Shown here: positions 15,892 through 24,612 of the stretch, piece by piece
Layout: every line of letters starts with the position of its first letter
Position numbering within the stretch: position 1 is the stretch's first letter
From: Komagataeibacter diospyri
GTDB lineage: Bacteria; Pseudomonadota; Alphaproteobacteria; Acetobacterales; Acetobacteraceae
Direction: 5' to 3'
Assembly (NCBI RefSeq): GCF_006538165.1
Contig: NZ_BDLU01000003.1
Location: 1 to 52,712 of the forward strand
DNA length: 52,712 nt
Notes under the pieces: generated by a model
What the model was told of the DNA's origin: nothing
Databases searched by the model: none
The model's input: the letters and a program-made list of their open reading frames with translations, nothing else
Position numbers and translations under genes: made by a program

Positions 15892-17193
15892 GTGGAACGT
15901 GGACTGTTGCGGCACTTCAAGGTCATTTTGCCAATACTGGCGTCATCTATTGGCAATGCGCTGCAATTTTATGATTTCTTTTTGTACGGGCTGGCGTCCG
16001 CGCTGGTCTTTGGTCCGTCCTTTTTCCCCCTGAGCAACCCCATACTCAGCACCAGCGGTGCCTTTGTGGGCTATGCAGTGGGCTTTGTGTCACGGCCTCT
16101 GGGCGGAATCGTGTTCGGTTCGGTCGGAGACCGGTATGGCCGCAAGACCACGCTGACATGGACGCTGTCACTGATGGGGGGGGCGACATTCCTGATCGGT
16201 CTGCTGCCAACCTACCAGCAGGCGGGCATCATCGCCCCCATTGCCCTGATTACGTTACGCCTGATCCAGGGATTTGCCGCCGGAGGGGAATGGAGTGGCG
16301 GGATCCTTATGGCGACTGAAAACGCTCCCCCGAAGCAGCAGGGGTTTTATGGCGCGTGGAGCCAGGCAGGGGTCGGGGTAGGGTTCATACTCTCGTCGGG
16401 GCTGTTTTTCCTTTTCCGCGCCATCAGCGGTGATCAGTTCCTGACCTGGGGATGGCGCCTGCCATTTCTGGTCAGCATCGTGGTTGTCGTGCTGGGTGTC
16501 GTGATCCGGCTGAAGGTGGGCGATACGGCCGAATTTGCCCGGGTTGCCGAAAAAAACGGCGTCCAGACCCCCATGACGGAAGTGATCCGCAGTTACAAGA
16601 CGTCGGTTCTGGCTGCGTCCACCCTGATCCTGTCCGAGATGATCTATGTCCTCATGACCACAACCGTCTCGCTCTCTTATGGCGCGTGGCTGCATGTGAA
16701 TGAAAGTATCCTGATTGCGTCGGTTTTTGTCTCTATGACTGCTGATACGGTCATGATGGTCATATTCGGGCGGCTGGCCGACCTGCTGGGCGCACCGGTT
16801 GTTTACGGGCTTGGCATCCTGTGTTCTGCCATTTCCATATACCCGTTTTTCATGTCGGTCGGTACTGGCAACCCCTATGTCATCATGGCGGCCTTTGTCA
16901 TTACAAACGGCATTTTCCATGCCGCCATGATTGGTACCCAGCCCGGCCTGCTGACGGCGCTGTTTCCGGTTCAGGTACGCTCTTCCGGTCTGGCGCTGGG
17001 GCAGTCCATCGCGTCGGTTATCGTGGGGTTCATTCCCCTGATCTCTACGGCCATCCTGTACAGGACCGGCTCCTTTAATGGCGTGATTGTCATATTTTAT
17101 GCCGTGTCCATCATCTCGTTCTGCGGGCTGGTTCTGACATGCCGAAAAATGTCCACCTTTTCCGTGGGAACGGTGAAGCAGACTTCCTGCTGA
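15892..17193 (+). CDS. MFS transporter, metabolite:H+ symporter (MHS) type
   Basis: A 12-helix major facilitator of about 433 residues. The MHS signature is clear: FYDFFLYGLASALVFGPSFFP in helix 1, VGFVSRPLGGIVFGSVGDRYGRKTTL between helices 2 and 3, and LIQGFAAGGEWSGGILMATENAP in helix 4. ShiA, ProP and aromatic or dicarboxylic acid importers belong here. The frame is open from 15769 inside the OYE gene, but the preceding codons lack MFS character. I use the GTG at 15892, which begins VERGLLRHFKVI and has GGAG 8 bases upstream. As the only inner-membrane carrier of the island it probably imports the substrate, possibly an aromatic or heterocyclic acid. Confidence 0.85.
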   Translation: MERGLLRHFKVILPILASSIGNALQFYDFFLYGLASALVFGPSFFPLSNPILSTSGAFVGYAVGFVSRPLGGIVFGSVGDRYGRKTTLTWTLSLMGGATFLIGLLPTYQQAGIIAPIALITLRLIQGFAAGGEWSGGILMATENAPPKQQGFYGAWSQAGVGVGFILSSGLFFLFRAISGDQFLTWGWRLPFLVSIVVVVLGVVIRLKVGDTAEFARVAEKNGVQTPMTEVIRSYKTSVLAASTLILSEMIYVLMTTTVSLSYGAWLHVNESILIASVFVSMTADTVMMVIFGRLADLLGAPVVYGLGILCSAISIYPFFMSVGTGNPYVIMAAFVITNGIFHAAMIGTQPGLLTALFPVQVRSSGLALGQSIASVIVGFIPLISTAILYRTGSFNGVIVIFYAVSIISFCGLVLTCRKMSTFSVGTVKQTSC

Positions 17194-17263
17194 CGAAGCC
17201 GCGCGCTTTTTGTGACCCCGGTGAATATTTCCTTTTCCTCTCTTCTGCCCAGATAGGTAAAAC

Positions 17264-18352
17264 ATGAGTAATAACATGCAAGAATACAGTGCGCGCCTTA
17301 TTCATCCCAACGGGTCATATGACGGCGCAAGGACCCTGCATGTTGTGGATTCCCATACCTGTGGCCAGACAACACGCGTGATTATGGACAGCGGCGAAAA
17401 CCTTGCCGGCCTTTCCCCCACATCGGCCCGGGATCATTTCAGAACTCAGGCCGACTGGGTCCGGCGGATGGCGGTACTGGAACCGCGCGGGCACCGGTCA
17501 ATGTTTGCCGCCGCGCTGATTGCGCCCCGCGCAGCCGGTGAGCCCTTCGGGATCGTATTCATGGATGCCAACGGCTATCCGGATATGTGCGGACACGCCA
17601 CGATCGGTGTTGTGACAACGCTGTGCGAACTGGCGCTGATCCCCTCGATTGACCTGGGGACGGACGGGCATTTTCAACTTCCACTCCTGACGCCCGTGGG
17701 TAACCTGGAGATAGAAGTGGAAATAAAGGACGGCCGATGCCAGGCGGTTTCCTTCCAGATTCCCCAAGCATATTATATTGGCTCTGTTGAAGTCGATACC
17801 GGACACGGTAAAAAGACAACCGTGGAAATAGCCTATGGCGGCCAGTATTATGGATTTGTCGAATCAGCCAGTGTCGGTCTGTCGGTTCAGCCGGACCTGA
17901 TAGATACCTTGATTGAAAAAGCGAAATTCATCCGTCAGGAACTGGGCCGGACATCCACCTTATCCGATCCCCTGACCGGTGTCGTGCCATCGGTGGGCAA
18001 TATCGTCTGGACCGATGAACCACGGGCGGAAGGGGCCGATGGGCTGAATGTTCCAGTTTCCGGTGCCCACTCCTTTGACCGCTCGCCCTGCGGCACAGCC
18101 ACATGTGCCAGGATGGCGGTCAGGGTGGCAAAGGGTCTGTTAAAGGTAGGCGATGATTTCGTTAACGAAAGCATCATGGGAACACATTATCGGGGCAGAA
18201 TTGTAAAGGAAGAGCGGAAAGACGGCAGCACCTATCTTGTGCCGCGCGTAACCGGTTCCGCCTGGATCACCGCACTGTCCCAGCTGATGGTCTCGAAATA
18301 TGATCCGCTGGGCAATGGTTTTCTTATCGGCGGCGGCAAGGCTGTAGTGTAA
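17264..18352 (+). CDS. Proline racemase family protein (hydroxyproline epimerase/dehydratase type)
   Basis: A 362-residue enzyme of the proline-racemase fold. Both catalytic sites carry cysteine: DMCGHATIG (C109) and DRSPCGTATCARMA (C276). Two cysteines are typical of racemases and 2-epimerases, whereas trans-3-hydroxyproline dehydratases have Thr in the second site. The second motif is slightly unusual, with GTATC in place of the common GTGTS. It would invert the alpha-carbon of proline, hydroxyproline or a related cyclic amino acid. It closes the plus-strand series, 70 bp after the transporter, and two terminator-like hairpins follow. Together with the DAO-type flavoprotein at 3761 it could form an epimerase/D-amino-acid dehydrogenase pair, but the rest of hydroxyproline catabolism is absent. 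Confidence 0.85.
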   Translation: MSNNMQEYSARLIHPNGSYDGARTLHVVDSHTCGQTTRVIMDSGENLAGLSPTSARDHFRTQADWVRRMAVLEPRGHRSMFAAALIAPRAAGEPFGIVFMDANGYPDMCGHATIGVVTTLCELALIPSIDLGTDGHFQLPLLTPVGNLEIEVEIKDGRCQAVSFQIPQAYYIGSVEVDTGHGKKTTVEIAYGGQYYGFVESASVGLSVQPDLIDTLIEKAKFIRQELGRTSTLSDPLTGVVPSVGNIVWTDEPRAEGADGLNVPVSGAHSFDRSPCGTATCARMAVRVAKGLLKVGDDFVNESIMGTHYRGRIVKEERKDGSTYLVPRVTGSAWITALSQLMVSKYDPLGNGFLIGGGKAVV

Positions 18353-18369
18353 CGCGTCACGACGGCGCA

Positions 18370-18407
18370 TCCAGCCCCACGGCTTCGCCCGGGCATGGGG
18401 ATCTGGA
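18370..18407 (+). terminator. Possible hairpin terminator after the proline-racemase gene
   Basis: TCCAGCCCCA (18370-18379) pairs with TGGGG (18396-18400) and CTGGA (18403-18407), with a 2-base bulge; an AT-rich TATTATTT follows. It lies 18 bp after the stop codon. Confidence 0.45.
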
Positions 18408-18454
18408 TATTATTTCAGAACAATACGTTTATATAAATAACAGACGGTCCTGTG

Positions 18455-18486
18455 TGCCACCTTTTTTTCATGAAGGTGGCATTTTT
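18455..18486 (+). terminator. Rho-independent terminator
   Basis: TGCCACCTT (18455-18463) pairs perfectly with AAGGTGGCA (18473-18481), 9-base loop, followed directly by TTTTT. This is the clearest intrinsic terminator in the window and closes the catabolic island. Confidence 0.75.
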
Positions 18487-18824
18487 CTATAGTTTCTGAA
18501 CAAAAATCTTCCGCGGGAAAATCCATTTCATTTTTGTAATGTTTTTTGGCTGGATTTTAAACCTGACACGCTATCCAATCGGATGGACCAGAACAAAACC
18601 AAATTGATATTACATATCGGTGCAGTAATATTTTGCCAAAATCCAGATGGTCTTGATCCCGCCAGCTATTCTGGCATTTTTGCAACATAACCTGATGCAA
18701 ATTTTCGATATCGCAACGTTTTTCGTTGGTACGTTGGTCTAATATACTGAAATAAAATGCTTTTATTTTAAATGTACAGAAATGCCCCGCTGGCATTTTT
18801 AGTGGGAAACGTTCTTAGTTCGTA

Positions 18825-18853
18825 TTGACTTAGACATAAGCTTTTCATACTAT
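18825..18853 (+). promoter_or_regulatory. Sigma70-type promoter for the TonB receptor
   Basis: TTGACT (18825-18830) and TACTAT (18848-18853) are separated by 17 bp, close to consensus. It gives a leader of about 150 bases before the ATG at 19014. The rest of 18487-19013 is AT-rich without a gene that I can support; a minus-strand frame at 18557-18796 has no recognisable features and overlaps the upstream part of this region. Confidence 0.6.
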
Positions 18854-19013
18854 ATGTCCATATTCACGTGAAGAAATACCTTACTTTCTCTGCTCCACGT
18901 CACTCCCGGTCGGTACGGCGCGACCAAGCCTTTTACACGCAACCGGGCAATCCCTTTTTCGAAGTCACGGCATCTGCGTGCTTCTCATAACAGTAATCAG
19001 GATGGAGAATTGG

Positions 19014-21410
19014 ATGCGTAACAGGAAGCTGCCGTTTCTTCTGTTCCTTTTGACAGGAATATCCACCGTCCCCATGCCGGGGTACGCTGCGGCAACGGCT
19101 GAAACACAGACCAAAGACAAGAAAACCACCCGTAATTCGGGTGAGGCGGAACAGCTTATCGTAACGGGCACCCGTACCACCAACCGCAAGCTTTACCAGA
19201 GCATGAGCCCGGTTGATGTGACCTCCAGGCAGCAGATCCTGCGCACGGGCCAGACGAACCTGCGTGATGCGCTGATCGTGACATCGCCGTCGGTCACGAC
19301 GCCGGCATTCGGCACCGGGGCAGGTGGTCTGACCGATGCCATATCGCTGCGCGGCCTGAACCCGGACGAGACGCTTATCCTGATCAACGGGAAAAGACGT
19401 CACCCGACGGCCAATATCTATGCGTCTCCTGGTTCACAGCAGGGATCGACCCCAACCGATCTTGATATGATTCCGATGTCCATGATCGATCATATCGAGA
19501 TACTGCGTGATGGCGCGGCCGCCCAGTACGGGTCTGACGCTGTTGCCGGTGTGGTCAACATCATCCTGAAATCACAGGATCATGGCATTTCCGCCCAGAG
19601 CCTTGTTGGCAATTACGGGAACAATCAGGGCTTTACCGCGGGCGGCATGTTCAATGAGGGATTCAGGATCGGCCATGGCGGTTCCCTGCAGCTCAGCTTT
19701 GATTACCGTCACCAGGACCCAACCCATCATGACGGCACGGATACACGCTATAACGCCAAGGTTGACCGGCTGTTCGGCATTCCGGCCAGTGACCGCGAGG
19801 CGCTGGGCGTCAACTTCAACCTGCCGCTTACGGAACACGTAACTTTTTACGGTAACGCAACCTATGCCCACAGGGATGCGAAGGCCTGGGCATTTTACCG
19901 CACCATGCCAAGCGGCTATCCTGGAATCTATCCCAACGGTTACAGCCCGATCCAGACATCGGACGAAAACGACATGGGTGTGACCGCAGGGTTCAAGGGG
20001 GACAACTTCTTTGGTTTCTCGTGGGATGTCAGCAGCACGTACGGGTCTGACTGGTTCCATAGTGGTCTGGATCAGTCGATCAACCTGGATCTGTTGCAGG
20101 CCACGGGCACGTCCCCCAACAGTTTCTCGATCGGCAATTACCGTAATGCGCAGTGGGTCAATAACGTCGATTTGCGCCGTTCGATCGCGGCGCCGTTCTT
20201 CGCTGCGCCTGTAGCGGTGGCGCTCGGGTTTGAAAACCGTAACGAGCAGTACGAGATGGGAGCGGGTGATGCCGCGTCGCTTTACGGCAATGGTTCACAG
20301 GCATTGCCTGGCCTGCCCGACGTCGCATCCGGCGTACATGGGCGCCATATCTATGCAGGCTATGTGGATGTAAACTTCAAGCCGCTCAATGGTTGGGAAG
20401 TCGATCTGGCAGGCCGTCTGGAACATTATTCCGACGTGGGCAATGCGATCAGCGGCAAGGTGTCCACCCGTTATGAGATCAATAAATGGGTTGCGATCCG
20501 TGGCACGATCAGCAACGGCTTCCGCGCCCCGACACTGGCGGAGGAAAACTTCACCAACCTGAATGTCAGTCCCGAAGCCGCCAGTGGCGTGCTGGCCGTC
20601 AATTCGGCAGCGGCGCGGTCACTGGGCGCCAAGGCGCTCAAGCCGGAACGCTCTACCAACCTTAGCGGCGGTATTGTTATCAATCCGCTGAAAAAACTGC
20701 ATATTGCTGCTGATGTCTATCAGATCAATATCCGTGATCGTATTGTGGAAGGGGGGTACGCCTCTGGGGCGGAAGCGCTGAACGCCATCGACCTGTCCGG
20801 TATTCCAGTGCCGACCAGCCTCGATCCCTCGGCCGTTTCGGTCAACTACTTCACTAATGGGGCAAGCACGCGTACGCAGGGGCTGGACATTACCGCGACC
20901 TATCTGACCGATTTCAAGAAGTATGGGCGTGTTGACTGGTCACTTGGCCTGAATCTGAACAGGACACGTGTATCGCACATGTCCTATAACAGTAACGGTA
21001 CCCCCGTACTGAATGCCCAGCAGGTTGCGTTCCTGACAACGACAACGCCGCGCAGCAAGATCATCATGTCCGGACACTGGTCACTGGGTCGATTTGACGC
21101 AACGCTGCGTGAAACACGCTGGGGTTCCGTTACCGACGAAATGCAATATACAACGGGTCCGAATGCATGGTCGGTCAATACGTTCTTCCCGTTTGAAGCA
21201 AAACCACGGTGGGTGACAGATCTGGAATTCGGTTACGCGGCAACGCGCAACCTGCATCTGGCCATTGGCGGGAACAACATCTTCAATACCCACCCGACCG
21301 AAGTGCCGGCACAGGGGCGTGCCTATGGCGTGACCAAGTATGATTATTATGCGTCGCAGCTGGCCTTCAACGGTGGCTTCTATTACTTCCGCGCAGATAT
21401 GAAGTTCTAA
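19014..21410 (+). CDS. TonB-dependent outer-membrane receptor
   Basis: A 798-residue receptor. Signal peptide at the start (MRNRKLPFLLFLLTGISTVP, cleavage after PGYAAA or nearby), then a TonB box region EAEQLIVTGTRTT. The plug domain follows (TNLRDALIVTSPSV, SLRGLNPDETLILINGKRRHP, IEILRDGAAAQYGSDAVAGVVNIILK), and then a beta-barrel ending in aromatic FRADMKF. It would carry a ligand into the periplasm using TonB/ExbBD energy. The ATG at 19014 is chosen for the GGAGAA site and signal peptide; an earlier frame start at 18978 gives a poor leader. Its neighbour downstream is a secreted GH3 glycosidase, so a glycoside or siderophore-like ligand is possible. No TonB, ExbB or anti-sigma gene is adjacent. 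Ligand not identifiable. Confidence 0.9.
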   Translation: MRNRKLPFLLFLLTGISTVPMPGYAAATAETQTKDKKTTRNSGEAEQLIVTGTRTTNRKLYQSMSPVDVTSRQQILRTGQTNLRDALIVTSPSVTTPAFGTGAGGLTDAISLRGLNPDETLILINGKRRHPTANIYASPGSQQGSTPTDLDMIPMSMIDHIEILRDGAAAQYGSDAVAGVVNIILKSQDHGISAQSLVGNYGNNQGFTAGGMFNEGFRIGHGGSLQLSFDYRHQDPTHHDGTDTRYNAKVDRLFGIPASDREALGVNFNLPLTEHVTFYGNATYAHRDAKAWAFYRTMPSGYPGIYPNGYSPIQTSDENDMGVTAGFKGDNFFGFSWDVSSTYGSDWFHSGLDQSINLDLLQATGTSPNSFSIGNYRNAQWVNNVDLRRSIAAPFFAAPVAVALGFENRNEQYEMGAGDAASLYGNGSQALPGLPDVASGVHGRHIYAGYVDVNFKPLNGWEVDLAGRLEHYSDVGNAISGKVSTRYEINKWVAIRGTISNGFRAPTLAEENFTNLNVSPEAASGVLAVNSAAARSLGAKALKPERSTNLSGGIVINPLKKLHIAADVYQINIRDRIVEGGYASGAEALNAIDLSGIPVPTSLDPSAVSVNYFTNGASTRTQGLDITATYLTDFKKYGRVDWSLGLNLNRTRVSHMSYNSNGTPVLNAQQVAFLTTTTPRSKIIMSGHWSLGRFDATLRETRWGSVTDEMQYTTGPNAWSVNTFFPFEAKPRWVTDLEFGYAATRNLHLAIGGNNIFNTHPTEVPAQGRAYGVTKYDYYASQLAFNGGFYYFRADMKF

Positions 21411-21596
21411 AAACACCATATCCATCAGCAATACAGTCCGTGTCCTGCTGAAGATCCTGCCGCCATGGGGCACAGCCTGCGCCGGACCGGACTTCTGTCC
21501 CCCTGCAGTAGCAGATCCTTCGGGACGGTATCATGCGCCTGGTCGGGAAAACCCGGTCAGGCGCAGGTATGTATAATATTAAAAAGGGACAGGTAC

Positions 21597-24377
21597 ATGG
21601 TCATGCCAACCCGGATTCTTGCCGCCCTCACGTCGTGCTGGCCAGACAGGCCAGTACATGGACTGGCCCGGATCCTGAAAAAACGCAGCACAATACTTCT
21701 GTATGGGAGTGCCTGCTGTCTGGCCCTGTCGGTCTGCAATCCCTTCCACTCCGCGCAGGCAGCCGACCAGGAGGATGCGGACGCCAGGGCGACCCGTATA
21801 GCATCCAGCCTGCTGAAGCAGATGACCCTTCAGGAAAAGCTGAACCTTATCCGGGGAACGGAAGAACCCGCTGCGCACAATGATGGGGAGGCAGGCTACC
21901 TGCCAGGCGTAAAACGGCTGAATGTGCCAGCGTTGCGCATGGCGGACGGACCGCCGGGACTGCTGCTGAGCAAACCGTCGGTCGCTGAAGTCGCGACAAT
22001 GGGGGTTGCGGCCACATTCGACCCGAAGCTTGCATTTGATAATGGCGTTCTGATTGCGGATGAAGCCAATCGACTGAATATTGACGTCGTCCTGCAGCCT
22101 TTCATCAATATAGATCGGGATATCACCTATTCCCGGGCCTATAATACTTTTGGCGAGGACCCGACCCTGACGTCCACGATCGGTGCTGCTGAGATACGCG
22201 GCATCCAGTCACGCAATGTCATGGCGGATGCCAAGCATTTCATCGGCTACGATACTGACGGCCAACATGTCTTTATTGACGAACAGCCGCTGCACGAAAT
22301 CTATCTGGCCCCGTTCGAAGCCGCCATCAACGCCCATGTCGCATCGATCATGTGTGCGTATAATATGATCAATGGACCTTACGCCTGCGCAAACAGGGCG
22401 CTTATGGACCATGTGCTGCGTGATGAGCTGGGTTTCAAAGGGTTTGTCGTATCGGACTGGGGCGCGGTGCATGACAATCTGGGCCTGATGGCGGGTCTGG
22501 ACATGGAAATGCCGGGGCATCTCAATCCAGCCAATCCCTTTGCGGGCATTATTCCCGCTTATTATGACAATACGCCGCCACCCCACCATGTTCCGCCACC
22601 CGACTTTGATGCCATGCATCGTATCTTTGAAGGGACCATTCCCGAAGAACCGCAACCCGAGCCGGTAAAGTGGGATGTCCTGTTTCCCGTCAATCACCAG
22701 TTCAGAAACCTGTATGATGCCCTGCGCGACGGGGCGGTGACACAGGTCGAAATCGACCGTGCGGCGGGGCGGGTCCTGTTTGAAATGGCACTGTTCGGTC
22801 GGTTGCCGGGCACGACGGGTCAGGGGACGGGCGCGCGCCTTACGCCCGGGCAGGTTGACGACATCAATGAACGCACTAGTGCTGCATCTGCCGTCCTGCT
22901 CAGGAATGTCCATCATGCGCTGCCGCTCACACCTGATGACCTGACAGATCTGGCGGTTATCGGGCCGGGGGGCTCACAGGTTATTGCGGTTGGCAAACCC
23001 AATGAACGTTCACTGGGTGAACTGGATCATCAAATCAGCCCCGTTACCGCGCTGCGCCAGATCGGGGGAGGGAAGGCCCATATCCAGGCCGCCGTTGCGG
23101 ATGACATGGATGGCCACGTCATCGCCGCGGACCATGTTATCAGCACCATGCCACAGGACATGGGGCATAAGGCAGGGCAGGCGCCTCTTTCCGTCCTGAC
23201 CGCAGCTACGGGCGCCACCGCGCCCGCAGGCAGCACGATGGACTGGAGCGGTGACCTCCAGACTGATGAAGAAGGGGAATACTGGCTGTGCCTGCATGTA
23301 CTGGGTGCGCGGGCCGACATTATCGTGGATGGCACGCGCATCGGCGGCACCCATGCCCTGAAAGGCGGCCTGCACGGGGATATTGTCGAACCCAATCAGG
23401 ATAACCTGCTACCGGGCACGGACGGACTGGACAACGTGCGTGTGCCGGTCAGGCTGACCGCCGGCAGGCATAAGGTTGTGATCCATGCCGTACCTGATGA
23501 TTCCGGCACCCCCGAAAGGCTGAGGCTGGCATGGGCAACGCCGGCAACACGCCGGGCGGACCGGGATCATGCGGTTGATGTCGCCCGGCATGCACGTAAG
23601 GTTATCCTTTTCCTGTGGAGCCGGGGCCAGCCGCCATTCCAGCTGCCGGGTGGGCAGAATGAACTGGCGGAGGCCGTTCTGGCCGTTAATCCCAATACGG
23701 TCATCATGCTCAATACAAGCCAGCCCGTGGCGCTGCCCTGGCTTGATAAGGCCGCGGCCGTGATGGAAATGTGGTGGTCAGGCGATCGGGGTGGCGTTGC
23801 CGCCGCCAGGGTCCTGACGGGACAGGTCAATCCTGCTGGCCGTCTGCCCGTTACATGGGGCAGACAACTAAGCGATTATCCGGCAACCGACCCGATGCAC
23901 AAGGAGCGCTCCGGCACGGGACAGGACGGAAAGACCATGTTCTCGGAAGGGGTGAATATTGGCTATCGCGCCTTCCTTAAATCCGGTCGCAAGCCCCTGT
24001 TCCCGTTTGGGCATGGCCTGTCCTACAGCCGTTTCGCCTATTCGCGGCTGCATGTTGATGCCAGTAATGCAGGTGGCCTGGACGTCCGGTTCAGGATCAG
24101 GAACAGCGGCGGGGCCGCAGGTGATGAAGTGCCTCAGGTCTATATCGACGCCCCAGGGGCGCCTGTGCCCGGTGCCGATCTTGCCGTAAGAAGCCTTGTC
24201 GCTTTTGACAGGGTGCATCTTGATGTCGGGGAAAGCCGGGATATTACGCTGCATGTAGCCCCCCGTGCCCTGCAGTACTGGTCCACGCATGACCATGCAT
24301 GGCGCAAGGTGCCAGGGACACGTCCGGTCCTGGTCGGTGCTTCGTCAGGCGACATCCGGCTGAAGGGCAGGATCTGA
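21597..24377 (+). CDS. Glycoside hydrolase family 3 beta-glycosidase with PA14 domain, exported
   Basis: About 926 residues. A long basic N-terminus precedes a hydrophobic signal region (STILLYGSACCLALSVC, cleavage likely after SAQA). The GH3 barrel holds DGPPGLLL, DVVLQPFINIDRDITYSRAYNTFGEDP, DAKHFIGYDTDG and the nucleophile in FVVSDWGAVHD (D287). The second domain (VLLRNVHHALPL) is split by a PA14 insert (about 520-660, GEYWLCLHVLGARADIIVDG), followed by the GH3_C part and a fibronectin-like end (EVPQVYID, DVGESRDITLHV). It releases beta-linked sugars, probably in the periplasm. An upstream frame from 21465 is not needed; the ATG at 21597 has AGGGACAGG before it. It lies 186 bp after the receptor gene. 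It is not the bglX of a cellulose synthase operon; no bcs genes are here. Confidence 0.88.
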   Translation: MVMPTRILAALTSCWPDRPVHGLARILKKRSTILLYGSACCLALSVCNPFHSAQAADQEDADARATRIASSLLKQMTLQEKLNLIRGTEEPAAHNDGEAGYLPGVKRLNVPALRMADGPPGLLLSKPSVAEVATMGVAATFDPKLAFDNGVLIADEANRLNIDVVLQPFINIDRDITYSRAYNTFGEDPTLTSTIGAAEIRGIQSRNVMADAKHFIGYDTDGQHVFIDEQPLHEIYLAPFEAAINAHVASIMCAYNMINGPYACANRALMDHVLRDELGFKGFVVSDWGAVHDNLGLMAGLDMEMPGHLNPANPFAGIIPAYYDNTPPPHHVPPPDFDAMHRIFEGTIPEEPQPEPVKWDVLFPVNHQFRNLYDALRDGAVTQVEIDRAAGRVLFEMALFGRLPGTTGQGTGARLTPGQVDDINERTSAASAVLLRNVHHALPLTPDDLTDLAVIGPGGSQVIAVGKPNERSLGELDHQISPVTALRQIGGGKAHIQAAVADDMDGHVIAADHVISTMPQDMGHKAGQAPLSVLTAATGATAPAGSTMDWSGDLQTDEEGEYWLCLHVLGARADIIVDGTRIGGTHALKGGLHGDIVEPNQDNLLPGTDGLDNVRVPVRLTAGRHKVVIHAVPDDSGTPERLRLAWATPATRRADRDHAVDVARHARKVILFLWSRGQPPFQLPGGQNELAEAVLAVNPNTVIMLNTSQPVALPWLDKAAAVMEMWWSGDRGGVAAARVLTGQVNPAGRLPVTWGRQLSDYPATDPMHKERSGTGQDGKTMFSEGVNIGYRAFLKSGRKPLFPFGHGLSYSRFAYSRLHVDASNAGGLDVRFRIRNSGGAAGDEVPQVYIDAPGAPVPGADLAVRSLVAFDRVHLDVGESRDITLHVAPRALQYWSTHDHAWRKVPGTRPVLVGASSGDIRLKGRI

Positions 24378-24388
24378 CCTGACCGCAA

Positions 24389-24413
24389 CCCCGCGTTCCA
24401 TCGGAACGCGGGG
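24389..24413. terminator. Hairpin after the GH3 gene
   Basis: CCCCGCGTTCC (24389-24399) pairs perfectly with GGAACGCGGGG (24403-24413) with a 3-base loop, 11 bp after the GH3 stop. No T-run follows; it may act with Rho or serve the convergent oprB transcript from the other side as well. Confidence 0.55.
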
Positions 24414-24612
24414 GCCGATAATGGCCACGGCACAGGATACGGACAGAACCAGCAGGAGAGGACTGACGCAGGGACCGACGGAACATACAGTCTGGTTTGC
24501 CATTCAAGATCACGCCATACTGGTCACGATTTAGAAGAACATATCAGGCCAAAGCTTATATATCTCTCTCATCAAAACAGAACTGTAGTGCTAGTGTGTA
24601 ATCTATTCAGCT

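Noticed and set aside
3761..18352. A hydroxyproline degradation operon (epimerase plus D-hydroxyproline dehydrogenase)
   Set aside because: The deaminase and semialdehyde dehydrogenase of that route are absent, and the two candidate genes are in separate operons with aromatic-type genes between them.
18557..18796. Minus-strand 79-residue open frame
   Set aside because: No domain, no ribosome site, AT-rich noncoding composition, lying in the upstream region of the TonB receptor.
21597..24377. bglX of a bacterial cellulose synthase operon
   Set aside because: No bcs genes are nearby, and the enzyme has a PA14 insert and a TonB receptor as neighbour.
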